This document shows positions 1 through 6,705 of a stretch of 11,159 nucleotides of DNA, in pieces. The stretch is from Bacteroidales bacterium (GTDB lineage Bacteria > Bacteroidota > Bacteroidia > Bacteroidales > UBA932), in NCBI GenBank assembly GCA_016283985.1, contig JAEENZ010000140.1, positions 1 through 11,159 on the forward strand, written 5' to 3'. How positions within the stretch are numbered: position 1 is the stretch's first letter; each line of letters begins with the position of its first letter. A program made the position numbers and the translations under genes. Under the pieces are notes generated by a model. The model was given only the letters and a program-made list of their open reading frames with translations. It was not told the DNA's origin and ran no database searches.

Positions 1-519
1 TGGGAGAAGGGAAGGCAGTACTTGCAGAAGATGGCGACCACCATTCTGATCGCGTCCGTGGTGATCTGGGCTCTGGGCTACTATCCCAAGAACGATGCCC
101 TTCCGCGTTCGGAGCAGCAGGAGCAGAGCTGGCTCGGGCACATCGGCAAGGCCGTGGCTCCCGTCCTCGACCCTCTTGGATTCGACTGGAGGATGGATGT
201 GGGACTGATTACCGGAGTAGCAGCCAAGGAGCTGGTGGTCAGTTCACTGGGAGTGATGTATGCGGGAGAAGAAGGTGATGAGGTGGATGAAAACGATACT
301 GCCCTGCAGAGTGCGCTCAAGAGTACCGTGCCGCTCCCCGTGGCCGTTGCATTCATGATTTTTATCCTACTGTACTTCCCCTGCATCGCCACCTTTGTGG
401 CCATCAAGAACGAAACCGGGCGTTGGGCCTGGGCGTGGGGGATCTGCGCTTACACCATGGCCATAGCCTGGGTGTTCGCCTGGCTCGGGAAAATGGTGTG
501 CGCCGTGCTGGTCGGGTAG
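1..519 (+). CDS. feoB: Ferrous iron transporter FeoB, C-terminal part (5' end outside window)
   Basis: This is the last 172 residues of FeoB, the inner-membrane Fe(II) transporter; the reading frame is open from base 1, so the GTPase domain and first gate lie upstream of the window. Seen here: the WEKGRQYL start of a membrane segment leading into a hydrophobic helix (TTILIASVVIWALGYY), and then the second gate motif GVAAKELVVSSLGVMY, where family members carry G-x-x-x-KE. Next comes a short acidic loop (EEGDEVDEND), then the helix with LYFPCIATFVAIKNETGRW, matching the conserved Cys-containing segment near the FeoB C-terminus, and a final hydrophobic helix. Many Bacteroidota carry a FeoA domain fused to FeoB, but that part cannot be seen. 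It ends 9 bp from the stop of the convergent EnvC-like gene, with no clear terminator hairpin between them. The family call is firm. Confidence 0.93.
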   Translation, partial: WEKGRQYLQKMATTILIASVVIWALGYYPKNDALPRSEQQEQSWLGHIGKAVAPVLDPLGFDWRMDVGLITGVAAKELVVSSLGVMYAGEEGDEVDENDTALQSALKSTVPLPVAVAFMIFILLYFPCIATFVAIKNETGRWAWAWGICAYTMAIAWVFAWLGKMVCAVLVG

Positions 520-528
520 CCGTACGGG

Positions 529-1677
529 TTACTTCAACCAAAGTTCGGGATTGCGAGGTGTCTTCCCCTCCCAGAGTTCGAAATGCAGCTGGGTTTCGCC
601 GGCGATGGTATCCACGCGGCCGAGAACCTGGCCGGTCTTGACCTTGTCCCCTGCCTTCACGTTTACGCTGGCGAGCTTGCAATAGAAAGTGAAATATCCT
701 CCGTGCTGCACCAGGACGCACTGGTTGTAGCCGGGAATCATCGCCACGTTGGCAACCACCCCGTCGAACACGGCCTTGATGGCGGTATCCTTAGCAAGAG
801 CTATGTTCATGCCGTTGTTGAACGGCAGCTCGACGTTCTTGTACACGGGATGATAGTGCTTGCCGAACGAGTCCACCACGGGCCCGTCGGCCGGCCATGG
901 AAGCTTGCCGTAATTGTCTGCAAATTCCTTGTCCAACTTCTCGTCTATGGCGGTCTTGGGCTTCTTGGAAGACTTTTGGACCATTCCCTTCACCTCCCTG
1001 CTCAGGGCTTCCACCTGACGCTTCTTTGCTGCCAGTTCTTTCTGGTAGCGGGCCTTGTCCTGGTTGAGGTTGGCGATAAGCTGTTTCGAGCTGCTCTCAT
1101 CCGCTTCCAGATGCTTCAGTTCCACCACCCTCGTGTTCCGCAGCACCGATGCCTCCTCGCGGAGTTTCTGCAGTCCGGCCTTTTCCTCCTCTATCCTCGT
1201 ACGCGTATCCTTGATTTCAAGCGCCTGGGCGTTCAGTCCGCGGGCCATCTCCTTCAGGTAGCCGTAGCGACGCAGGCCCTGGGAGAGACCTTCACTGGAG
1301 AGGAGGTACATGTACCAGATGCGGGTGTCGCGGTTCTTGTAGGCCGTTCGGACGAGTTTCTCGTAGTTGTCTGAAATGAGGGTATAACGCTTTTCGAGGC
1401 TGTCCAGCTTGCGGTTTTTCTCTCGTATGCGGCCGTCGAGGCTCTTTATCTGCGCATCGCTTTCGGCTACCAGGCCCTTGCGTGCGCTGATCTTCTTCCG
1501 GGTGAGTTTGAGAGCGGTGTTGGCACTTTTCACCTTACCTGCATTCTCTTTCAGCTGCTGGTCGAGGATGGCTATCTCCCGCTCCAGTTTCGCCTTCTTT
1601 TTCTGGGAAGCGTTCTGGGCGGGGCACCAGGCGGATGCCATTGCCATCAACAACATTATGAGTGCGGCCTTCCTCAT
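529..1677 (-). CDS. EnvC-like murein hydrolase activator: coiled coil plus degenerate LytM (M23) domain
   Basis: A 382-residue exported protein that probably activates peptidoglycan amidases at the cell envelope. A Sec signal peptide (about residues 1-20, MRKAALIMLLMAMASAWCPA) is followed by long charged coiled coils (about 22-115 and 145-235) and a C-terminal LytM/peptidase M23 domain (about 258-382). Active M23 enzymes bind zinc through HxxxD and the last His of HxH, with a further catalytic His. Here the equivalents read N287/N291, K334 (in YCKL) and Q363-L-H365, so only H365 survives. That pattern fits EnvC-type activators, which have lost catalysis and switch on N-acetylmuramoyl-L-alanine amidases; this role is inferred by family. 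The ATG overlaps the stop of the upstream TPR gene (ATGA), indicating translational coupling in one operon. Cys18 is not a convincing lipobox because Trp precedes it. Confidence 0.88.
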   Translation of the reverse strand: MRKAALIMLLMAMASAWCPAQNASQKKKAKLEREIAILDQQLKENAGKVKSANTALKLTRKKISARKGLVAESDAQIKSLDGRIREKNRKLDSLEKRYTLISDNYEKLVRTAYKNRDTRIWYMYLLSSEGLSQGLRRYGYLKEMARGLNAQALEIKDTRTRIEEEKAGLQKLREEASVLRNTRVVELKHLEADESSSKQLIANLNQDKARYQKELAAKKRQVEALSREVKGMVQKSSKKPKTAIDEKLDKEFADNYGKLPWPADGPVVDSFGKHYHPVYKNVELPFNNGMNIALAKDTAIKAVFDGVVANVAMIPGYNQCVLVQHGGYFTFYCKLASVNVKAGDKVKTGQVLGRVDTIAGETQLHFELWEGKTPRNPELWLK

Positions 1678-3068
1678 TCTTCCTTCTTATTTTCAGCCAG
1701 CATACGGAAGGATTTGGCGAGGTCGTTCTCCCCGAGGGCCTCCAGCACGGTGGCATAGTGCTCGAGGATGACCTTGCTGTCCCGTCCGCCGTAGAGCATG
1801 GCGTGCTTGAAATATGGCTTGGCCTGCTGCGGCTTGCCTTGAAGGTACAGTATCCACCCGTAGGTATCCAGATAGGTGGCGTTGTCGGGGTCCTTCTCCA
1901 CGGTAATCTTGCTCATCGCGGCAGCCTTCTTGAGTTTTTTCTTCTGCAGGCTGAGGTAGTATGCATAGTTGTTCAGGACTGGCAGATACTCCGGATCGGC
2001 CTTGAGTGCGCGGTCGTAGGCCTTGAAGGCGTTCTTGGTCTGGCCGAGCTTGTAATAGGTGTCCCCGATGGTGGCGAGGGCCGGCATCACCCGTGGATTC
2101 TTCTCCCCGCCTACCTTAATTATGGTCTCGCACTGGTCGATTATCTCTTTCGCCGTGGCGCCGCCATCCATCATCACCTGCATTTTCAGGTACTGGGCGT
2201 CCACGTCCTCCGGATAGGCCTCCACGAAGCGGTTGAAGTACTCGCGGCCCTTTTCCTTGCGGTCGGTTCCGTAGAACCAGTTCCCCGCAAGGCGCAGGGC
2301 GCTGCTATCGGTAGGGTGGACCCTGACACATCCGGCGACCAGGCTGTCGAGCTGGACGTTCCACATCCTGTAGAAATTGTAATCTATGTGCTGGAGCAGC
2401 TGGTTGACGTAATCGCACTTGGCGGCCGGATTGAGGCCGGGATTCTCTACCATGTCGTTTATGGAAGCGAAGAATCCGGGAATGTTCCCGCGCATGCGGT
2501 AAACCTCGCTCTGGCCGAGGATGGCCGGGGCGTAGTCCGGAGAGAGCGCCAGCGCCTTCTCGAAACTGTCCATCGCCAGGGAATCCTTGTACTCGTTCAA
2601 GGCCCGGTTGCCCTTGAGAGTCAGAGTATATGCGTTGGTATACTTGGCCGGATACCTGTCCATAAGGTCGAGGTATATCGCCGTGGACAGGTCCCCTTTT
2701 CCTTCGTTGAGGTAGATGTTTGCGAGATAGTCCTTATACCAGACGTTGGTGGAGTCGGCGCTGATGGCCGCCTGAAGGCATTTCTCTGCGTCTTCCATGC
2801 GTCCGGTCATGGCATAGCACTGGCCCAGATAGTAGTTGACGGCATCGTTGCCAGGGAAATTCTTGTCGAGGTATTCGAGGTGACTGATGGCGGTTTTATA
2901 ATCTCCCGTCTGCATCTTTGCGACGGCCCCGACCAGCATCGTTTCCAGCACGCTCTGCTGTTGGGTGGTCTTGGCCGGAGGGGCTGCCTTGATGCCGGAG
3001 GGCTGAGCATGGAGCCCTTCCGGGGAAAGGAAGAGAAGAGCGGCGAGTATGTAAACCAGTTTCCGCAT
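1674..3068 (-). CDS. Exported tetratricopeptide repeat protein
   Basis: A 464-residue periplasmic or outer-membrane-associated TPR protein. A signal peptide (MRKLVYILAALLFLSPEGLHA, likely cleaved before Gln22) precedes a Gln/Pro/Ala-rich stretch and then helical repeats over about residues 43-460. Recognisable TPR units include about 43-72 (GDYKTAISHLEYLDKNFPGN), 76-106, 146-179 (DSFEKALALSPDYAP), 326-360 (LGQTKNAFKAYDRALKADPE), 361-395 and 397-425 (YLDTYGWILYLQGKPQQAK). No catalytic domain is visible, so it is probably a protein-protein scaffold. It is the first gene of an operon with the EnvC-like gene: its TGA overlaps that gene's ATG by 4 bases. In Bacteroides-type genomes a TPR gene commonly precedes an EnvC/M23 gene, often with a DUF4292 gene between; none is present here. 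A TATTTTTG -7 element sits just upstream on this strand. The partner is unknown; an envelope or cell-division role is inferred from context. Confidence 0.85.
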   Translation of the reverse strand: MRKLVYILAALLFLSPEGLHAQPSGIKAAPPAKTTQQQSVLETMLVGAVAKMQTGDYKTAISHLEYLDKNFPGNDAVNYYLGQCYAMTGRMEDAEKCLQAAISADSTNVWYKDYLANIYLNEGKGDLSTAIYLDLMDRYPAKYTNAYTLTLKGNRALNEYKDSLAMDSFEKALALSPDYAPAILGQSEVYRMRGNIPGFFASINDMVENPGLNPAAKCDYVNQLLQHIDYNFYRMWNVQLDSLVAGCVRVHPTDSSALRLAGNWFYGTDRKEKGREYFNRFVEAYPEDVDAQYLKMQVMMDGGATAKEIIDQCETIIKVGGEKNPRVMPALATIGDTYYKLGQTKNAFKAYDRALKADPEYLPVLNNYAYYLSLQKKKLKKAAAMSKITVEKDPDNATYLDTYGWILYLQGKPQQAKPYFKHAMLYGGRDSKVILEHYATVLEALGENDLAKSFRMLAENKKEE

Positions 3069-3141
3069 TCCAGTCTATCTTTACAAAAATAGTGCTTTTT
3101 TGGAGTTAATTAGTTATTTTTGCATATACAATTGTTCGAAG
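3069..3141. promoter_or_regulatory. Divergent promoter region between TPR operon and sigma/anti-sigma operon
   Basis: This 73-bp AT-rich gap separates two divergent operons. The Bacteroidota -7 consensus TAnnTTTG occurs once on each strand with the same sequence, TATTTTTG: at 3115-3122 on the plus strand, facing the sigma gene, and at 3084-3091 on the minus strand, facing the TPR gene. Both would give short leaders (roughly 10-15 nt). Neither has a clear TTTG -33 element 19-21 bp upstream, so one or both may need an activator or an alternative sigma factor. A TTG codon at 3100 would extend the sigma gene frame, but it lies upstream of the plus-strand -7 box and would not be transcribed from it. 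Confidence 0.55.
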
Positions 3142-3738
3142 ATGCAACTTTTCGGAGGTAAAGCGCATCTTAAAAGTCGAGAACGGGAATCCGGCAAGGC
3201 CGGCAATGCCATCGGGCCAGACGTCATCGAGCAATGTAAAAATGGCGACAGGCTTGCGCAGAAAGCCGTTTATGATGCACTGTCATCCAAGATGTTCGCA
3301 GTTTGCATGCGCTATATGGGAGGTGACAGGGAATCGGCGGCAGACATCCTTCAGGATGGATTCGTGACATTGTTTACCAAGCTGGACAGCTATTCGGGAG
3401 ACGGATCTTTCGAAGGCTGGGCCCGCAAGATCTTTGTCAATACGGCATTGATGAGTTTGCGTAAGAAAGACGTACTCAAACAGAGCGAAGACGTGGACGT
3501 TGCCTGGAATATCAGCAGTTCGGACCCTTCGCCGATCCAGAATATAGGTTATCAGGAACTGTGCAAGATGATTGCCGCCCTGCCACCGGGATTCAGGACC
3601 GTTTTCAACATGTATGTCGTCGAGGGCTTCTCCCATAAAGAGATTGCGGAGGCCCTCGAGATTTCGGAAACCACTTCGCGCTCGCAGTTACAGCGCGCGC
3701 GAACTTTGCTGCAGAACAAGATCAAAGACAGATTTTAA
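3142..3738 (+). CDS. ECF-type RNA polymerase sigma factor, Das-like (partner of a dual-membrane anti-sigma factor)
   Basis: A 198-residue extracytoplasmic-function sigma factor that would direct RNA polymerase to its own regulon once released from its anti-sigma partner. Sigma region 2 spans about residues 38-107 (GDRLAQKAVYDALSS, then MFAVCMRYMGG, AADILQDGFVTLFTKLD and GSFEGWARKIFVNTALMSLR). A linker follows, then region 4 at about 138-190 with the helix-turn-helix FSHKEIAEALEISETTSRSQ and a closing LQRARTLLQNKI. This sequence style matches the Bacteroidota ECF21 class. The start chosen is ATG 3142; an in-frame TTG at 3100 lies ahead of the likely -7 box at 3115-3122. Its stop is one base before the ATG of the anti-sigma gene, so the two are co-transcribed and probably translationally coupled. 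Regulation by that membrane protein, and autoregulation of the shared promoter, are inferred. Confidence 0.92.
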   Translation: MQLFGGKAHLKSRERESGKAGNAIGPDVIEQCKNGDRLAQKAVYDALSSKMFAVCMRYMGGDRESAADILQDGFVTLFTKLDSYSGDGSFEGWARKIFVNTALMSLRKKDVLKQSEDVDVAWNISSSDPSPIQNIGYQELCKMIAALPPGFRTVFNMYVVEGFSHKEIAEALEISETTSRSQLQRARTLLQNKIKDRF

Positions 3739-3739
3739 G

Positions 3740-4966
3740 ATGCTTAAGAGCTTTAACGAGGATTTTGACCTTCAGGTCAGGTCGATGATGGACCAAGCGC
3801 AGGAACCTGCTCCCGCAGGGGCCTGGGAGGCCATTTCGTCCAGGCTTGATGCGTTGGCCGCAGCCGGATTACAGCCCGCCGCCTCCGAGGCGTCCGCCGC
3901 CGCCGCTGCCGCCCGTCCCGTACGCCGCGTGTGGTACTGGGCCGGAGCCGCCCTCGCCATGGCTGCCGCCGTTGCTCTCGGCATCTTCTTCGCCGGAACT
4001 TCCGACAATAATTCTGACCTTATAAATATATCCAGCGGCGAAGGCCTCGTGGCCCAGGAAGTCGCTCCGGCGGCGGAACCCGCCCGTGATGCTTCCCCCG
4101 TGGCAGAGGCGCCGGCCGCTCCGGTGGCGCAACCTGAGGCCGCGGCCGAAGTTGCCCCTCGTGGTCAAATCGAGGCTGATATGACCACGGCCCCCGTCGA
4201 TCAGACGGTTCGTTCCGAAAAACAGCCGGTTTCCGGAACAAACGATGAGACCGTGCAGAGCCCTGTTCAGCCGTCCGCTCCGACGGCAACTCAGGCGGCC
4301 GACCCGTTCGCGCAGATGGCGTTCGAGGATTCCCGCAAGGCATACCGTCGCGCTCCTGTCTCCCTGACCATATCCGGCGGATCGACCAGTAACAACTCGG
4401 GAGCAAGCAAGCCGGTATTCGGCGGTCCCGGAGCGTATCTTCAGGATGGCATTGTTGAAACCAGCCAATCATCCTTCGGAATTCCCGTCATAGTCGGGCT
4501 GGGAGTCAAATTCCCCGTAAATGGTATCCTATCAGTAGGTACGGGGCTGGATTATTCCATACTTACCCGCACGTTCGAGGGCCGGTATACGGAAGGTTCG
4601 AGTGTCAAGAACGGCGACTTCAACCATACCTTACAGTATATAGGCATTCCGGTCGACCTGTCGCTTAAACTTTTGACGAAAGACGATATTACCCTCTATT
4701 CGACTGTTGGGGCTGAAGCTGAATATGCCATTTACAACAAGTATCGCCTGCTTGGCACCGACACTGTGATCGGAGAGAAGGTCGATGGACTGCAATGGAG
4801 TGTCGGAGGAGGCCTTGGCCTCGAGTTCAACGTGAGTGGACATTTCGGAATCTTCGCCGAACCTTCGGTCAAGTATTATTTCGACTGCAACCAGCCCAAG
4901 AGCATCCGTACGGACAAACCATTCCAGATGGTTCTGCGCCTTGGAGTTCGGTTTGAGATTTATTAA
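3740..4966 (+). CDS. Dma-like dual-membrane-spanning anti-sigma factor: cytoplasmic domain, one TM helix, disordered linker, outer-membrane beta-barrel
   Basis: A 408-residue protein with an unusual layout. Residues 1-63 are a soluble N-terminus (FNEDFDLQVRSMMDQAQEP, then AWEAISSRLDAL), the expected cytoplasmic sigma-binding part. Residues 64-86 form one transmembrane helix (VWYWAGAALAMAAAVALG). Residues about 87-205 are a low-complexity linker rich in Ala, Pro, Glu, Val and Thr, probably disordered and long enough to cross the periplasm. Residues about 205-408 look like an outer-membrane beta-barrel of the porin-like type: alternating strands such as FGIPVIVGLGVKFPV, ILSVGTGLDYSIL, LQYIGIPVDLSLKLL and WSVGGGLGLEFNV, ending in VLRLGVRFEIY with a C-terminal aromatic residue. 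This matches the Dma family described in Bacteroides thetaiotaomicron, whose founder restrains sigma factor Das1 and affects vesicle formation. The ATG at 3740, one base after the sigma stop, is the natural start; an upstream extension of this frame would only read the sigma gene out of frame. Confidence 0.85.
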   Translation: MLKSFNEDFDLQVRSMMDQAQEPAPAGAWEAISSRLDALAAAGLQPAASEASAAAAAARPVRRVWYWAGAALAMAAAVALGIFFAGTSDNNSDLINISSGEGLVAQEVAPAAEPARDASPVAEAPAAPVAQPEAAAEVAPRGQIEADMTTAPVDQTVRSEKQPVSGTNDETVQSPVQPSAPTATQAADPFAQMAFEDSRKAYRRAPVSLTISGGSTSNNSGASKPVFGGPGAYLQDGIVETSQSSFGIPVIVGLGVKFPVNGILSVGTGLDYSILTRTFEGRYTEGSSVKNGDFNHTLQYIGIPVDLSLKLLTKDDITLYSTVGAEAEYAIYNKYRLLGTDTVIGEKVDGLQWSVGGGLGLEFNVSGHFGIFAEPSVKYYFDCNQPKSIRTDKPFQMVLRLGVRFEIY

Positions 4967-5012
4967 CTGACAATCAGCCTTTTACCCATAGGCAAACATT
5001 TATTTTAGTTTT

Positions 5013-5048
5013 TACCCCCGGTCTTACCCCCGGGGGTATGCTTTTTTT
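5013..5048 (+). terminator. Rho-independent terminator-like hairpin after the sigma/anti-sigma operon
   Basis: A 9-bp perfect inverted repeat (TACCCCCGG at 5013-5021 pairs with CCGGGGGTA at 5030-5038) encloses an 8-base loop. Two bases later comes a run of seven T after one C (5042-5048). This is a textbook intrinsic terminator and lies 46 bp past the anti-sigma stop. The right half also contains a separate loopless 14-bp perfect palindrome (5025-5038), which could instead be a protein-binding site for the next promoter. Confidence 0.65.
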
Positions 5049-5052
5049 CGTA

Positions 5053-5060
5053 TAGATTTG
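5053..5060 (+). promoter_or_regulatory. -7 promoter element (TAGATTTG) for the lipoprotein gene
   Basis: TAGATTTG fits the Bacteroidota consensus TAnnTTTG exactly and lies 18 bp before the chosen ATG at 5079, giving a leader of roughly a dozen bases. An A-rich AAAAGG sits a few bases before the ATG as a possible ribosome-binding site. The expected -33 position (about 5028-5033) has no TTTG; it falls inside the G/C palindrome centred at 5031/5032. Confidence 0.55.
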
Positions 5061-5078
5061 CACGAAAAGAAAAGGACT

Positions 5079-6290
5079 ATGAAGGGTTTGCTTATCTCTG
5101 TCTGCGGGCTGCTGATTCTGCAGTCTTGCGAAAAATACACGCTCACCAGCAATTACAGGGCGCAGGTCCTGTACAATGCGGGAAAGGAAAGAGGAACGCT
5201 TTCCGGGGATGCCGAAGCACCAAAGGCAGACACGTCCGTATATGTGTCCGCCGTAATCGTGCCGAGGGAATATGACTGGCGGAGGGACTCCCTTTATGGA
5301 GCCGTCCAGTGTGAACTGCAACTCCTGAAGAATGGCATCCCACAGTTCACCATGAATACGGGAACTCTGGCATCGTCTTCTCCGGATACCCATCATCTGT
5401 TGGGCGGGCATCTTTATACGGAATACGTCGGCCCTGACGGGACTGTAATCTGCCGCGATGGAATAGAATTGTTTCGCTATCCCCAGCGGGAGATGCTCAA
5501 GGGCTTATTGATTAAGGAAGAAGACGTTTATACCCTGGGCCGCTCAATGGATGGAGGCGGATTCTTCTATCGCCGTAACGGGGAGATATTGTTGAGACAG
5601 GATGAGGGAGAACCGTTCGGGGATTTCTCGAATCCGGCGTACGGGAGAAACGGGGCCCTGTATGAATACTGCGGTAGCGTGTGTTTCTGTTTCAAGACGG
5701 CCTCGGACTGCTATCAGGTAGTTGATGGGGTGATAAACACGGTCGACACGCCCGTCAGTGCTTTCAGAATCAAGGATATGCGTCCTTTCGGGCAACCGAT
5801 ATGCTATGTGGCCGATTATACTACGTCTGCCCTGATTTTTACGCCCAAGCGGACATATACTCTTCCAACGGGTAACAGCTGGCAGTCCGTCAGCCTTTTC
5901 GAACGCGACGGAGTCCCGTGGTTCATTGCGGATTCGCCATTGCGGACCATCTGCCGTCCGGTTTCGCAGGCAGAGAAAGAACAGTCGGGAGTAAGTTTTG
6001 TCGGGGAGGACAATTTCATATACGAGGGGCGGTCCCGCTTCTTTTCGGCCAGATGCGGTGGCAGTACGTTCAGCTTAAGTGATGACGCGGGACAAATCTT
6101 GTATATACGGGACTCTACGTACTTTTTCGGCAGGAACAGCGTTTTCTGTCTTGGGGACGATGCCTACATCTTGATCAATCCGCGCGAACGCGACAGACCG
6201 CCATCCGTCTGGAACAAAGGTCGGGAGACGCCGTACGATATGAACGGATACTTGAGCGGGATCGAGGTGATGGTCAGTCTTCCCAACTGA
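5079..6290 (+). CDS. Predicted lipoprotein of unknown function, beta-rich, possibly propeller-like
   Basis: A 403-residue protein I do not recognise. It starts with a short lipoprotein signal peptide: hydrophobic residues 4-14, then LQSC with Cys17 as the lipidation site, so it is probably anchored in the outer membrane. The mature part is beta-rich and shows loosely repeated short strand pairs with Gly/Asp turns, for example YTLGRSMDGGGFFYRRNGEI, GRNGALYEYCGSVCFCF, FERDGVPWFIADSP and YIRDSTYFFGRNSVFCLGD. This resembles a beta-propeller, but no blade signature can be named. The mature chain has ten further Cys (78, 125, 198, 202, 204, 211, 242, 292, 326, 357), many for an exported protein. 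ATG 5079 is preferred over an in-frame TTG at 5058 because that TTG is part of the -7 box. It follows the sigma/anti-sigma pair in the same direction and could be part of its regulon. Its 3' end overlaps tsaE tail to tail by 17 bp. Confidence 0.7.
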   Translation: MKGLLISVCGLLILQSCEKYTLTSNYRAQVLYNAGKERGTLSGDAEAPKADTSVYVSAVIVPREYDWRRDSLYGAVQCELQLLKNGIPQFTMNTGTLASSSPDTHHLLGGHLYTEYVGPDGTVICRDGIELFRYPQREMLKGLLIKEEDVYTLGRSMDGGGFFYRRNGEILLRQDEGEPFGDFSNPAYGRNGALYEYCGSVCFCFKTASDCYQVVDGVINTVDTPVSAFRIKDMRPFGQPICYVADYTTSALIFTPKRTYTLPTGNSWQSVSLFERDGVPWFIADSPLRTICRPVSQAEKEQSGVSFVGEDNFIYEGRSRFFSARCGGSTFSLSDDAGQILYIRDSTYFFGRNSVFCLGDDAYILINPRERDRPPSVWNKGRETPYDMNGYLSGIEVMVSLPN

Positions 6291-6699
6291 TGACGCGGCT
6301 TTCGTCGGGCTTCACCTCTATCTTCACGCGAAGAGCCTCTTCAGGGATGATCTCCTCAATGTTCTCGGGCCACTCGAGGATGCAGGTGCATCCGCTGTCG
6401 ATATAGTCGTAGAAACCTATGTCAAGGGCTTCGGAAGGCTTCGTGATGCGGTAGAAATCAAAGTGATAGATTGATTCTCCGGCGGCCGTGCGGTATTCGT
6501 TGACTATGGCGAACGTGGGAGAAGAAACTGCATCTCCGTTCACCCCGAGAACACGGCAGATGGCTGTAGTGAAGGTAGTCTTGCCGGCTCCCATTGGAGC
6601 ATAGAATGCTATTATACGCCCTTGGCCTACCTCGCGGAGGAACTGCTCTGCGGCCTGGTCGATTTCCGAAAGATTATTGATTACAATTCGATGCTGCAT
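6274..6699 (-). CDS. tsaE: tRNA threonylcarbamoyladenosine biosynthesis ATPase TsaE
   Basis: A 141-residue cytoplasmic P-loop ATPase that works with TsaB and TsaD to add threonylcarbamoyl to A37 of ANN-decoding tRNAs. Family motifs are clear: the Walker A loop APMGAGKTTF, the SSPTFAIVNEY segment, HFDFYRI, and the late EWPE motif (CILEWPENIEEIIPEEALRV). The length is normal for TsaE. ATG 6699 is chosen; a TTG three codons upstream (6708) overlaps the G end of a TATCTTTG -7 element. With that promoter the transcript would begin almost at the ATG, so the gene may be leaderless. It is divergent from comM (28 bp apart) and overlaps the lipoprotein gene tail to tail by 17 bp. Confidence 0.95.
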   Translation of the reverse strand: MQHRIVINNLSEIDQAAEQFLREVGQGRIIAFYAPMGAGKTTFTTAICRVLGVNGDAVSSPTFAIVNEYRTAAGESIYHFDFYRITKPSEALDIGFYDYIDSGCTCILEWPENIEEIIPEEALRVKIEVKPDESRVISWED

Positions 6700-6705
6700 C
6701 GTCGG

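Noticed and set aside
520..528. CCGTACGG palindrome (520-527) between feoB and the EnvC-like gene as a bidirectional terminator
   Set aside because: The 8-bp palindrome has no loop, cannot be extended into a stem, and has no T-run on either side.
583..1374. Open frame on the plus strand opposite the EnvC-like gene
   Set aside because: No motif and no supported start. The minus strand encodes a coherent signal peptide, coiled coil and LytM domain.
1606..1677. Lipoprotein signal in the EnvC-like protein (Cys18)
   Set aside because: The residue before Cys18 is Trp, which does not fit a lipobox; cleavage by signal peptidase I near Ala20 is more likely.
1662..3092. Long open frame (476 codons) on the plus strand opposite the TPR gene
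   Set aside because: It is antisense to a protein with clear TPR repeats and signal peptide. Its translation has no recognisable domain, and such frames are common opposite G+C-rich genes.
3100..3141. TTG start at 3100 extending the sigma factor by 14 residues
   Set aside because: It lies upstream of the likely -7 box at 3115-3122, and the added residues (MELISYFCIYNCSK) do not look like a sigma factor N-terminus.
3572..3739. N-terminal extension of the anti-sigma frame back to 3572
   Set aside because: It overlaps the sigma region 4 coding sequence in another frame, and the extra 56 residues are Arg/Ser-rich out-of-frame translation. ATG 3740 is adjacent to the sigma stop.
3740..4966. TonB-like protein, because of one TM helix followed by a Pro/Ala/Glu-rich linker
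   Set aside because: No TonB C-terminal domain is present; the C-terminus is beta-barrel-like, and the upstream sigma gene fits a Dma-type anti-sigma factor better.
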